DNA of 9,101 nt from Prevotellaceae bacterium (GTDB lineage: Bacteria; Bacteroidota; Bacteroidia; Bacteroidales; UBA932). Of the stretch, positions 1 to 6,068 are shown one piece after another. The stretch is from contig JAITKG010000103.1 of NCBI GenBank assembly GCA_031278495.1, positions 1 to 9,101 of the forward strand, given 5' to 3'. The first letter of the stretch is position 1; each line of letters opens with the position of its first letter. The translations under genes and the position numbers were made by a program. The notes beneath the pieces were generated by a model that worked only from the letters and a program-made list of their open reading frames with translations, ran no database searches and was not told the DNA's origin.

Positions 1-1
1 G

Positions 2-517
2 ACGCGCTTCCTGCAGTTCAACCTGCAGCCCACGCCCCCTCATGCCGCCAGCGGACAGGTATGGACTTTCGGCAACAGCCAGCTTATCTGGAGCGACGCC
101 ATACAAATGCCTGATTGTAGTGAAGAGACATTCGTGAATAGCAATACTGAACCGAAATGCGGCTGGTATACGAACCCTGATGATAACAAAACGTGGTACT
201 ATAATTGGGTATATGCGAATACACATGGAACGACAATGTGCCCGTATCCCTGGCGATACCCCTCGAACACTGATATGCAAGGGCTGTCTAGTGCTGCTTC
301 GGCAGAAACATTACTCGTCCACTGGCCCGCCACTGGCACTATGGATGCCAATGGTATAAAAAATACAGATAATTTGTACTTACACACCCCGTACGGTTAC
401 ACGTGCGATAACGGAAGATGCTATCGTATGGCTATAGAAGCTAACATTACCGGGGAAATTTGGCTGCAGGGATGGATAAACCCTGAAACCGGTTTGGCCA
501 TAAGATGCGTGCGTTAG
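2..517 (+). CDS. FISUMP-domain (Fibrobacter succinogenes major paralogous domain) surface protein, C-terminal part
   Basis: The frame is open from the left edge to a TAG stop at 515-517, so only the last 171 residues are seen; the ATG at 107 is internal, because similar protein sequence continues upstream of it. The fragment has the pattern of FISUMP domains of Bacteroidota and Fibrobacter: a VWTFGNSQLIWSD opening, a central CPYPWRYPSNTD block (Cys at 239-241) matching the family's C-P-x-x-W-R-x-P core, an aromatic-rich body, and the closing AIRCVR, where family members end in V/I-R-C-V-R. Several Cys residues suggest disulfides and an extracellular location. The role of the family is not established; it is usually found in large secreted or lipid-anchored proteins with Ig-like repeats upstream. 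No T9SS sorting domain follows the FISUMP end, so the export signal must be N-terminal and outside the window. Family assignment is from motif memory and is fairly secure; the function is unknown. Confidence 0.75.
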   Translation, partial: TRFLQFNLQPTPPHAASGQVWTFGNSQLIWSDAIQMPDCSEETFVNSNTEPKCGWYTNPDDNKTWYYNWVYANTHGTTMCPYPWRYPSNTDMQGLSSAASAETLLVHWPATGTMDANGIKNTDNLYLHTPYGYTCDNGRCYRMAIEANITGEIWLQGWINPETGLAIRCVR

Positions 518-598
518 TCGGTGGAAATTATTAAATTAACCGTTATATAAAAAGCAAAGGAAACAGAAAAAAAACCAGCAGGAGGGGCAGGGCGGCGG

Positions 599-640
599 CT
601 AATGTGCTAATGTGACTAATGTGCTAATGTGACTAATGTG
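599..640. repeat. Tandem repeat of CTAATGTG octamers, 17-bp period
   Basis: Five CTAATGTG octamers lie head to tail. They form two exact copies of a 17-bp unit (CTAATGTGCTAATGTGA at 599-615 and 616-632) plus a third partial copy ending at 640. The array is non-coding, 82 bp after the FISUMP stop, in the gap between convergent genes. It is far too short and has no spacers, so it is not a CRISPR. It looks like a slippage-prone microsatellite. Confidence 0.9.
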
Positions 641-653
641 GCTGACGCGGCAG

Positions 654-686
654 CAACTTTCAACTTTCAACTTTCAACTTTCAACT
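654..686. repeat. Tandem CAACTTT heptamer repeat (4.7 copies)
   Basis: Four perfect CAACTTT heptamers (654-660, 661-667, 668-674, 675-681) are followed by a partial fifth (CAACT). The end of the array forms a small hairpin, CTTTC-aact-GAAAG, at 678-691. It starts 14 bp after the octamer array and ends about 20 bp before the terminator stem. Similar heptamer runs occur between genes in Bacteroidota as far as I recall. No function is assigned. Confidence 0.9.
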
Positions 687-707
687 GAAAGCCGGGTGCA
701 AAAAGAA

Positions 708-741
708 CTGCCGGTGCAGAAATGCGCCGGCGGTTTTTTTT
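708..741. terminator. Rho-independent terminator shared by convergent genes
   Basis: A GC-rich 10-bp stem pairs 708-717 with 724-733 (core GCCGGTGC with GCGCCGGC, including G-T wobbles), around a 6-nt loop. On the plus strand eight T residues follow (734-741), a classic intrinsic terminator for the FISUMP gene, though 190 nt after its stop. On the minus strand the same stem is followed by TTCTTTTT, so it can also end the rpiB-side transcript, whose stop codon lies 27 nt before the T/A run. Confidence 0.82.
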
Positions 742-767
742 GAAATCTTTAAATTATGAAACTCCGT

Positions 768-1205
768 TCATGCTTTATGAATTTCTATTTTGTCGATGCG
801 CCGTTGGTGGCGGCCGCCTTCAAAGGCGGTGGAAAGGAAAGTTTCTACGATTTTTTGCGCCGTTTCATTATCTATGAACCGCGCCGGCAGGGAGCAAACA
901 TTGGCGTCGTTATGCGCCCGCGCCAGCCGCGCAACCTCCGGCAGCCAGCAAAGGGCGGCGCGTACGCCGCAGTGGCGGTTCAGGGTCATGCTGACGCCAT
1001 TCCCCGAGCCGCAAATGGAGATAGCGGTTTTTAATTCGCCTTTAGAAATGGCTTCTGCCAAAGGATGCGCAAAATCGGGATAATCCACGCTGCCGCATGA
1101 GTAAGCGCCGAAATCGCACAGCTCGTAGCCTTGCGCTTCGAGCCGCTCTTTTAAGAAAGCTTTCATTTCTACGCCTGCATGGTCTGCCGCTATACCGATT
1201 AACAT
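768..1205 (-). CDS. rpiB: Ribose-5-phosphate isomerase B
   Basis: Cytoplasmic enzyme of the pentose phosphate pathway interconverting ribose 5-phosphate and ribulose 5-phosphate. The 145-aa protein has the normal length for the RpiB/LacAB family and its conserved blocks: GIAADHAG (residues 4-11, with Asp8 and His9 at the phosphosugar site), VDYPDFAHPLA (40-50), ICGSGNGVSM (64-73) with the catalytic-base Cys65 and the anion-hole glycines, GVRAALC (80-86), and ARLARAHNDANV (92-103) with His98, Asn99 and Asp100. It is a single domain and would act as a dimer by family precedent. The ATG at 1205 lies 11 nt after the porV stop, and that gap has no promoter and no clear Shine-Dalgarno sequence (AT-rich, ...AAAAATTCC), so it is read as the last gene of the asnS-cargo-porV-rpiB unit. 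All key residues are present and nothing is truncated. LacA/LacB paralogues are less likely given the GSGNG loop and the lack of sugar-operon neighbours. Confidence 0.95.
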   Translation of the reverse strand: MLIGIAADHAGVEMKAFLKERLEAQGYELCDFGAYSCGSVDYPDFAHPLAEAISKGELKTAISICGSGNGVSMTLNRHCGVRAALCWLPEVARLARAHNDANVCSLPARFIDNETAQKIVETFLSTAFEGGRHQRRIDKIEIHKA

Positions 1206-1216
1206 GGAATTTTTAT

Positions 1217-2257
1217 TTAGAAAGCATATTGTATGCCGATACGAACGGTATTGGAAAGCGCTTCATTGGCATGGGTACTCACGAGATAGGAAGCGTCTAT
1301 CGAAAATTTATGCCACTTTGCGCCCAATCCTGTCGAGAAATAAGAGCCCAGCGCATAGTCTTTATCGCCCAAGTGGTAGCCGGCACGCGCGAAAAAACGT
1401 TCGATAAAAGAATATTCCAACGCCCCGGACACGCCCCATTCCCGGATGTTGTTGCCAAATGCCGCAAAGAAGCCGCCGAATACTGTTTTTGTTTGGTCTG
1501 TCGGCACTAATGGTTTATTTATATCCAGCGCTATCGCCAACTGGTGTTGCGACAGGATCAGCCACGAATAGCGAAAGCCAATATTCATCGCCATAGGAAG
1601 GAATCGTTTCGTACTGCCCTCCGTTACTTTCATGCCCATATTTTTCAGGCTTAACCCAAGTGCAAATTCATTTGTTTTCTTCGACGGGTAACGGAAATAA
1701 AAACCTATATCGCCGGCAAGTGCGCCGGTGTTCGACAATCCGTTCACGGCGGCGATTTCCGAATTAAAACTGGAAGCAATATAACGCAACGCCAAACCCA
1801 GTGAAATATATTTTCCCCATGTATGGGAATAGCCAAGATCAAAGGAATAATAGGAACGAGCCAGCGAGCCGCCCGCATTTCCCAGCGCATCCCTGCCCGT
1901 AGCGCTTCCGTCCGAGAGGTAGCGCACCGATGCGCTAATCGCCTGTTGTCCGATTTTGTAAAAACCCGCCAAATAAAAAAGCGGCGAAGAAAACTGATTT
2001 ATCCGCAATGTCCACGGCGTATAAGAAAACCCTACTGCGCCGGTATCCTTTGAGAAAGCATATTTGGCGAGGTTCCAGTGTTGCGAAAAAACATCGGGCG
2101 AAGTGGCTACGCCAATATCCGCCATGCCCGCCGCCCGTGCATCGGGAGCAATCACTTCATGCAACGCCGGATTATTGTAGTACTGCGCAAAAAGGGCGTG
2201 GAAAGGCGTCATTCCGAACAAAGCGGCGATGATTATTTTTTTAAAAAATATATTCAT
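1217..2257 (-). CDS. porV: Type IX secretion system outer-membrane protein PorV (LptO) family
   Basis: PorV is an outer-membrane beta-barrel that takes T9SS cargo from the SprA translocon and shuttles it to the PorU-PorV-PorQ-PorZ attachment complex. This 346-aa protein has a signal peptide (1-24, cleavage after LFA before Gln25). It then carries the family's N-terminal signature APDARAAGMADIGVATSP (37-54) followed by SQHWN (58-62), SYTPW (78-82), alternating barrel strands, DINKPLVPT (245-253), FFARAGYH (288-295) and FSIDASYLVS (318-327), and ends on a barrel strand with terminal Phe. It is roughly 40 residues shorter than the Porphyromonas gingivalis protein as I recall it, and WN-L-AKY replaces the usual WNPAKY, so it is a somewhat divergent member. 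PorQ, a paralogue, fits less well because the PDARAGGMGD-like and VPT motifs are PorV traits. It lies 18 nt after a sorting-domain protein and 11 nt before rpiB; porU, often adjacent to porV, is not here. Confidence 0.85.
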   Translation of the reverse strand: MNIFFKKIIIAALFGMTPFHALFAQYYNNPALHEVIAPDARAAGMADIGVATSPDVFSQHWNLAKYAFSKDTGAVGFSYTPWTLRINQFSSPLFYLAGFYKIGQQAISASVRYLSDGSATGRDALGNAGGSLARSYYSFDLGYSHTWGKYISLGLALRYIASSFNSEIAAVNGLSNTGALAGDIGFYFRYPSKKTNEFALGLSLKNMGMKVTEGSTKRFLPMAMNIGFRYSWLILSQHQLAIALDINKPLVPTDQTKTVFGGFFAAFGNNIREWGVSGALEYSFIERFFARAGYHLGDKDYALGSYFSTGLGAKWHKFSIDASYLVSTHANEALSNTVRIGIQYAF

Positions 2258-2259
2258 AA

Positions 2260-2271
2260 TTTACCGGTAAA
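2260..2271. repeat. 12-bp palindrome in the cargo-porV gap
   Basis: TTTACCGGTAAA is a perfect palindrome filling most of the 18-nt space between the cargo stop and the porV ATG. With no loop bases it suits a dimeric protein site better than an RNA hairpin, but it sits directly upstream of a start codon inside an operon. It could be chance in AT-rich DNA. Confidence 0.4.
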
Positions 2272-2275
2272 AAAT

Positions 2276-2992
2276 TTATAGTTTAACCATGCGTCCCGAT
2301 TTGCTGCCAATGCCGTCGATAGACAAGCGGTAGAGGTAAGTTCCCGCCGGCAGGGACGACAAATTAACGGTACGGAAATAATGCCCCGCCGAAACATATA
2401 CCTCTTCAAACAGGGTCATCACCCGTTGCCCCGATAAGGAATAAATTCGTAATGCGCCCTGCCCGCTTACGGGGACAATGTAATCAATGGTCGTAACAAA
2501 TTGCGTTGTTTCCGTAACAGGATTCGGGTAATTTATAATGGTAACTTCCGTGTCGCCGGGCTTCAGGGCGTTCCGGTCGATGATGTAAACGGGCAGCACA
2601 ATGGTGGAAGAAGCATGTCCGGGAATCGTATCGAAGGCGGTAATGGAAATTTCATAATTGCCGTCCACATCGCTTGTATGCGCATCATCGCCCGGAAGTA
2701 GCCGCAACGTAGCCGTGCCGGCGTCGTCCGGACTGATAAAATACATCCACGAACTCACTAATCCGGTAGCCGAGATAAAAACATCGTCGCCGCCGGTGGC
2801 GTAGATTTCAACGGAACAGGTTTCGCCTTCCGTTAATGTCAGCGTTCCCGGACTTGCCGGGTTTAATTCCGTCCGCACGCCGTCTTTTTCCAAAAATAGC
2901 TTTTCAAACGACGGCGACTGGGCTATTGCCATCTGCCGGCATCCTATGGATAATGCGGTAAACAAAACTATCGGGAGTATTATTCTTTTCAT
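2276..2992 (-). CDS. Small secreted protein with T9SS type A C-terminal sorting domain
   Basis: A 238-aa exported protein. Residues 1-24 form a Sec signal peptide (basic MKR, hydrophobic core, likely cleavage MAIA|Q). Cys18 follows L-S-I-G, which does not fit a lipobox well, so lipidation is unlikely though not excluded. Residues about 28-140 form a beta-rich region (LTLTEGETCSVEIYATGG, then DVDGNYEISITAFD) resembling an Ig- or cadherin-like fold, with no catalytic motif that I recognise. Residues about 148-238 are a Por-secretion type A sorting domain: INYPNPV (153-159), LRIYSLSGQRV (181-191), LPAGTYLYRL (214-223) and a terminal SGRMVKL. By family knowledge this domain directs the protein through the T9SS and is removed by PorU on surface attachment. 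The gene is co-oriented between asnS (47-nt gap) and porV (18-nt gap). Whether it is plain cargo or an accessory of PorV is not shown by sequence. Confidence 0.85.
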   Translation of the reverse strand: MKRIILPIVLFTALSIGCRQMAIAQSPSFEKLFLEKDGVRTELNPASPGTLTLTEGETCSVEIYATGGDDVFISATGLVSSWMYFISPDDAGTATLRLLPGDDAHTSDVDGNYEISITAFDTIPGHASSTIVLPVYIIDRNALKPGDTEVTIINYPNPVTETTQFVTTIDYIVPVSGQGALRIYSLSGQRVMTLFEEVYVSAGHYFRTVNLSSLPAGTYLYRLSIDGIGSKSGRMVKL

Positions 2993-3000
2993 ATTTTTTT

Positions 3001-3032
3001 AATTCGTGTAATTCATACCAATTTGTGTAATC
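3001..3032. repeat. Short imperfect direct repeat AATTYGTGTAATY, 19-bp period
   Basis: AATTCGTGTAATT (3001-3013) and AATTTGTGTAATC (3020-3032) match at 11 of 13 positions. They fill most of the 47-nt gap between asnS and the sorting-domain gene, just upstream of that gene's ATG on the minus strand. No terminator or -7 element is seen in this gap, so read-through from asnS is expected. Confidence 0.6.
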
Positions 3033-3039
3033 CGCATTT

Positions 3040-4431
3040 TCAAAACGCTGCATTCTTTGGCGTGCGCGGGAAGGGAATTACATCGCGGATATTCGCCATG
3101 CCGGTAACGAACAGCAGCAGCCGTTCGAAACCCATTCCGAAACCGCTGTGTTCCGCCGTCCCGAAGCGGCGCGTATCAAGATACCACCATAAATTTTCCG
3201 CGTCTATGCCTGTTTCAGCCATACGCGCCAGCAGTTTTTCCCGGTTTTCTTCGCGTTGCGAACCGCCAATGATTTCACCGATTTTCGGGAACAGCACATC
3301 CATGGCGCGTACGGTCTTGCCGTCGGCGTTTTGCTTCATGTAGAACGCTTTTATTTCTTTCGGGTAATCCGTAAGGATCACCGGTTTTTTGAAGTGCGTT
3401 TCGACTAAATACCGCTCATGTTCGCTCTGTAAATCCATGCCCCATGCCACGGGAAACTCAAACTGCCGCCCCGATTGCTCCAGTATAGCTATTCCTTCGG
3501 TGTAGGTTAACCGCACGAAACCGGTTTGTACCACGCCCTGCAAGCGTTCTACCAGTTCCCTGTCGTACATATCATTCAAAAATTTCAAATCATCGGCGCA
3601 ATGCTCCAGCGCATACCGCACAAGGTATTTGATAAAATCTTCGGCAAGGTTCATGTTGTCGTGGATATCATAGAACGCCATTTCCGGTTCAATCATCCAG
3701 AATTCGGCGAGGTGTCGCGGCGTGTTGCTGTTTTCGGCGCGGAACGTGGGACCGAACGTATAGACTTCCCCCAGCGCCATCGCGCCCAGTTCGCCTTCAA
3801 GCTGCCCGCTGACGGTGAGGTAGGTTTGCCTGCCGAAAAAATCCTGCGTATAATCAATTTCCTTCCGGCTGTTGAGCGGCGGGTTTTGCAAATCAAGCGT
3901 GGTAACCTGAAACATTGCCCCTGCGCCTTCCGCGTCGGAAGCCGTGATGAGCGGCGTATGCAAATATACAAAGCCTTTTTCATTAAAATAATGATGAATC
4001 GCAAACGCCATTGCGTGCCGGATGCGCATTACCGCTCCGAATGTATTGGTACGCGGGCGCAGGTGCGCTATCTCGCGCAAAAACTCCAGCGTATGTCCTT
4101 TTTTTTGCAGGGGATAGGTTTCGTCGGCGCTGCCGTATATTTCTATTTCTTTTGCCTGGATTTCTACCGGCTGCCCGCTACCTTGCGAGGCGGTCAATTG
4201 TCCGGTAACGCGCAGGCAGGCGCCGGTGGTTACCGGTTTCAGTTGCTCTTCGGTAAACATGCGCATATCGGCAACCACTTGAATGGTGTGAATTGTCGAA
4301 CCGTCGTTCAATGCAATGAAAGCGACATTTTTATTTCCGCGCTTGGTGCGCACCCATCCTTTGACGGTTACTTCCGCGCCTGTGGCGCTTTTCAACAGTT
4401 CGGCAATTTTTGTTCTTCCGGGCATTTTCAT
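3040..4431 (-). CDS. asnS: Asparaginyl-tRNA synthetase
   Basis: Class IIb cytoplasmic enzyme that charges tRNA-Asn with asparagine using ATP. The 463-aa protein has the full family length. Residues about 18-105 are the OB-fold anticodon-binding domain (VTVKGWVRTKRGNKNVAFIA at 21-40). The catalytic domain follows: motif 1 around HYFNEKGFVYLHTPLIT (147-163), motif 2 FGPTFRAENSNTPRHLAEFW (226-245) followed by MIEPE, and motif 3 GFGMGFERLLL (430-440) with ATP-binding Arg437, ending FPRTPKNAAF where homologues usually have FPRTPGNAEF. The NSNTPRHLAEFWM stretch is typical of AsnRS and argues against AspRS. Start choice: the ATG at 4431 gives MKMPGRTK; the ATG at 4425 two codons later is equally plausible. 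The gene has its own likely promoter in the 163-nt gap after dacB and leads the cargo-porV-rpiB genes. No T-box-like leader is visible; the predicted leader is only about 50 nt. Confidence 0.97.
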   Translation of the reverse strand: MKMPGRTKIAELLKSATGAEVTVKGWVRTKRGNKNVAFIALNDGSTIHTIQVVADMRMFTEEQLKPVTTGACLRVTGQLTASQGSGQPVEIQAKEIEIYGSADETYPLQKKGHTLEFLREIAHLRPRTNTFGAVMRIRHAMAFAIHHYFNEKGFVYLHTPLITASDAEGAGAMFQVTTLDLQNPPLNSRKEIDYTQDFFGRQTYLTVSGQLEGELGAMALGEVYTFGPTFRAENSNTPRHLAEFWMIEPEMAFYDIHDNMNLAEDFIKYLVRYALEHCADDLKFLNDMYDRELVERLQGVVQTGFVRLTYTEGIAILEQSGRQFEFPVAWGMDLQSEHERYLVETHFKKPVILTDYPKEIKAFYMKQNADGKTVRAMDVLFPKIGEIIGGSQREENREKLLARMAETGIDAENLWWYLDTRRFGTAEHSGFGMGFERLLLFVTGMANIRDVIPFPRTPKNAAF

Positions 4432-4447
4432 AAATGAATAGATTTTA

Positions 4448-4453
4448 CTCCTT
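4448..4453 (-). promoter_or_regulatory. Shine-Dalgarno-like AAGGAG far from the asnS start
   Basis: The minus strand reads TATAAGGAGT here, a strong Shine-Dalgarno match, but 16 nt separate it from the ATG at 4431 (22 nt from the ATG at 4425), longer than the usual 5-9 nt. No start codon lies at the optimal distance in the asnS frame. Bacteroidota rely little on this signal, so it may be coincidental. Confidence 0.3.
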
Positions 4454-4485
4454 ATAAATTATATTGTACTTTGGTAAATGGTCAG

Positions 4486-4518
4486 CAAAAATACGAAAAT
4501 TATTTTATTTATAGGAAA
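4486..4518 (-). promoter_or_regulatory. Predicted Bacteroidota promoter of the asnS-cargo-porV-rpiB unit
   Basis: On the minus strand the -7 element TATTTTTG (4493-4486) matches the Bacteroidota sigma-ABfr consensus TAnnTTTG exactly. A 21-nt spacer upstream leads to TTTC (4518-4515), a three-of-four match to the -33 element TTTG. Transcription would begin near 4479, giving a leader of about 50 nt. The rest of the 163-nt dacB-asnS gap (4432-4594) has an imperfect GC-rich inverted repeat at 4548-4573 without a T-tract and nothing else I can identify. Confidence 0.6.
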
Positions 4519-4594
4519 TATAGTTCTGAAAGGTGCATAAGTTGTAAGCTGCGGCAAGCGCAGTGGCGGCAGCCTAAATCCGTAAATATTCTTA

Positions 4595-6061
4595 CTATTC
4601 GGTAAGCAGTTCTAAAAATCTTTCTATTTTCGGCTGGATGACCGGGATTTTATAATTGAAATTATTGACGAAGATAGCAAAAATGATGACGCCGCGCGGA
4701 TTTTCCGCATAACCTGCATAGCACCGCACGCCGCCCATAGAGCCGCTTTTAGCATGCAGCCGGCGTTTGTTGGGCGACGAATGCAGGAGGGTCAAAAAAG
4801 TTCCCCTGTCGCCCGGCGTAGCCAGTGTGTAGTAAAAATCTTCATACGCTTCCGAATGATACATCATCGTTAAATAATCAACCATGAACTGCGCCGGAAC
4901 ATAGTTTTTGCGCGACAAACCGCTGCCGTCAGCCATCTTGAAACCGGAGGCGGGTACTTGCAGGCTGTCCAACAATTCACGTACCGCCGTCAGCGACGAA
5001 TCGTAAGAAGCATTTTGCTTCCGTTGCACGCCAATGGTTTTAAGTAATGTTTCCGCAAAAAAGTTATTGCTTATTTTGTTGGTGGCGGAAGCAATTTCTT
5101 TCACCGGTGGCGACAGGTGGCTGGCAACCAGCGTACGGGGCGCGGAGGGTATTTCCGGCGTAGAAACCACGCGGAGCGCGCCATCGAAATGAATGCCCTG
5201 TTGGTTTAATAATTCGCCGAAATAGTAAATACAAGTATATGCGGGACTATTGTTCGAGCCTTTTACTTCCGTCGTGTCGCGATTGGCGGGAATGGCGCCG
5301 GTAAGCCGCTGCCGTCCGGAAAAAGGCGAATTATAAATCACCACTTGATTGCCCGAGCCGGGCGCGCCGGTAGTTACTTCATTGGTAAATCCGGCGTCGG
5401 GAATAAAAGGATAATAGCTGTGGAACGTAGCATGATCGCCCTCCTTTTGTCCCGGCGTCAACAGGGCGCTGTAGGCATTTTCACAAAATGCCAGCCCTGA
5501 TGGTTGTGCACCGTAATAATTGCCGATGTCGCCCCACATCCATGATTCGGGCGTTTCGGCAACGCCGAAAAAGGTTTCATCAGCCACAATATCTCCCTTT
5601 ATCCGGTGGATGCCATTGGCTTTTAGCGCCATCGCCCAATAGGAAAAAACTTCATCAACAGGCGTTGCAATGGAATCCGTTGACCCGAAAGTAGGGTCGC
5701 CGCCGCCCACGACGTAAAGGTTTCCGGTAAGCGTCGAGCCGGTAATAGTTCCGTCATAATATAGCGAAGTGCGGTAACGGTAATCGCTTCCGAGCGACAG
5801 CAGCGATAATCCGGTGGTTACTAATTTAAGCGTCGAGGCGGGCAGCAACGCCGTTTCAGGACGATACGATGCAACCACTTGCTGTGTGGCGGCGTCTATC
5901 GCCAGCAGGCTCATGGATACATGGCGGAAAGCCTCGTCATTGCTTAATGATTCGACATAGGCTGCTACCGCATTGCTTTCTTCCGGCATTTGCGCAAACA
6001 CACCCGCTGGACACAGCAGCCACCACCATCCTAAAAAACATCGCAGGTTATACACTGGCAA
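4595..6061 (-). CDS. dacB: D-alanyl-D-alanine carboxypeptidase/endopeptidase, PBP4 (DacB, peptidase S13) family
   Basis: Periplasmic penicillin-binding protein that trims the terminal D-Ala of peptidoglycan stem peptides and/or cuts cross-links. The 488-aa protein has a signal peptide (1-23, cleavage VFA|Q) and all three active-site motifs in S13 order: S76-T-L-K79 with nucleophile Ser76, S331-N-N333 within KISNNFFAETLLKTIG, and K438-S-G440 (a KSG variant of KTG, common in this family). DGSGLSR (378-384) is another family block. The large gap between the first and second motifs is the usual S13 insert. Start: no ATG is available before the signal peptide; the candidates are TTG at 6061 or GTG two codons on at 6055, since an in-frame stop lies at 6082-6080. 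Starting at the first downstream ATG (Met25) would delete the signal peptide. The 7-nt gap after the C1 peptidase implies co-transcription and perhaps translational coupling. Confidence 0.93.
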   Translation of the reverse strand: MPVYNLRCFLGWWWLLCPAGVFAQMPEESNAVAAYVESLSNDEAFRHVSMSLLAIDAATQQVVASYRPETALLPASTLKLVTTGLSLLSLGSDYRYRTSLYYDGTITGSTLTGNLYVVGGGDPTFGSTDSIATPVDEVFSYWAMALKANGIHRIKGDIVADETFFGVAETPESWMWGDIGNYYGAQPSGLAFCENAYSALLTPGQKEGDHATFHSYYPFIPDAGFTNEVTTGAPGSGNQVVIYNSPFSGRQRLTGAIPANRDTTEVKGSNNSPAYTCIYYFGELLNQQGIHFDGALRVVSTPEIPSAPRTLVASHLSPPVKEIASATNKISNNFFAETLLKTIGVQRKQNASYDSSLTAVRELLDSLQVPASGFKMADGSGLSRKNYVPAQFMVDYLTMMYHSEAYEDFYYTLATPGDRGTFLTLLHSSPNKRRLHAKSGSMGGVRCYAGYAENPRGVIIFAIFVNNFNYKIPVIQPKIERFLELLTE

Positions 6062-6068
6062 ATTTGTT

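Noticed and set aside
599..686. Possible CRISPR array
   Set aside because: The repeats are 7-8 bp units placed directly head to tail, with no spacers and no cas genes nearby.
756..1510. Several plus-strand open frames across rpiB and the end of porV
   Set aside because: They overlap one another and are antisense to genes with clear catalytic or family motifs; their sequences have no family resemblance.
2939..2941. Cys18 in the signal peptide of the sorting-domain protein as a lipobox cysteine
   Set aside because: The preceding residues are L-S-I-G, with Ser rather than Leu/Val/Ile at -3, and a good Sec cleavage site (AIA|Q) follows, so a soluble secreted form is preferred.
3526..4437. A 303-codon open frame on the plus strand opposite asnS
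   Set aside because: It lies wholly antisense to a complete, motif-verified asnS, has no recognisable domain and no promoter or leader, and is the kind of mirror frame that codon bias in the real gene creates.
4548..4573. Possible terminator after dacB
   Set aside because: The stem is only 5 bp (GCTGC/GCAGC) plus a mismatch and 2 bp, and no T-tract follows on the minus strand, so it is not a convincing intrinsic terminator.
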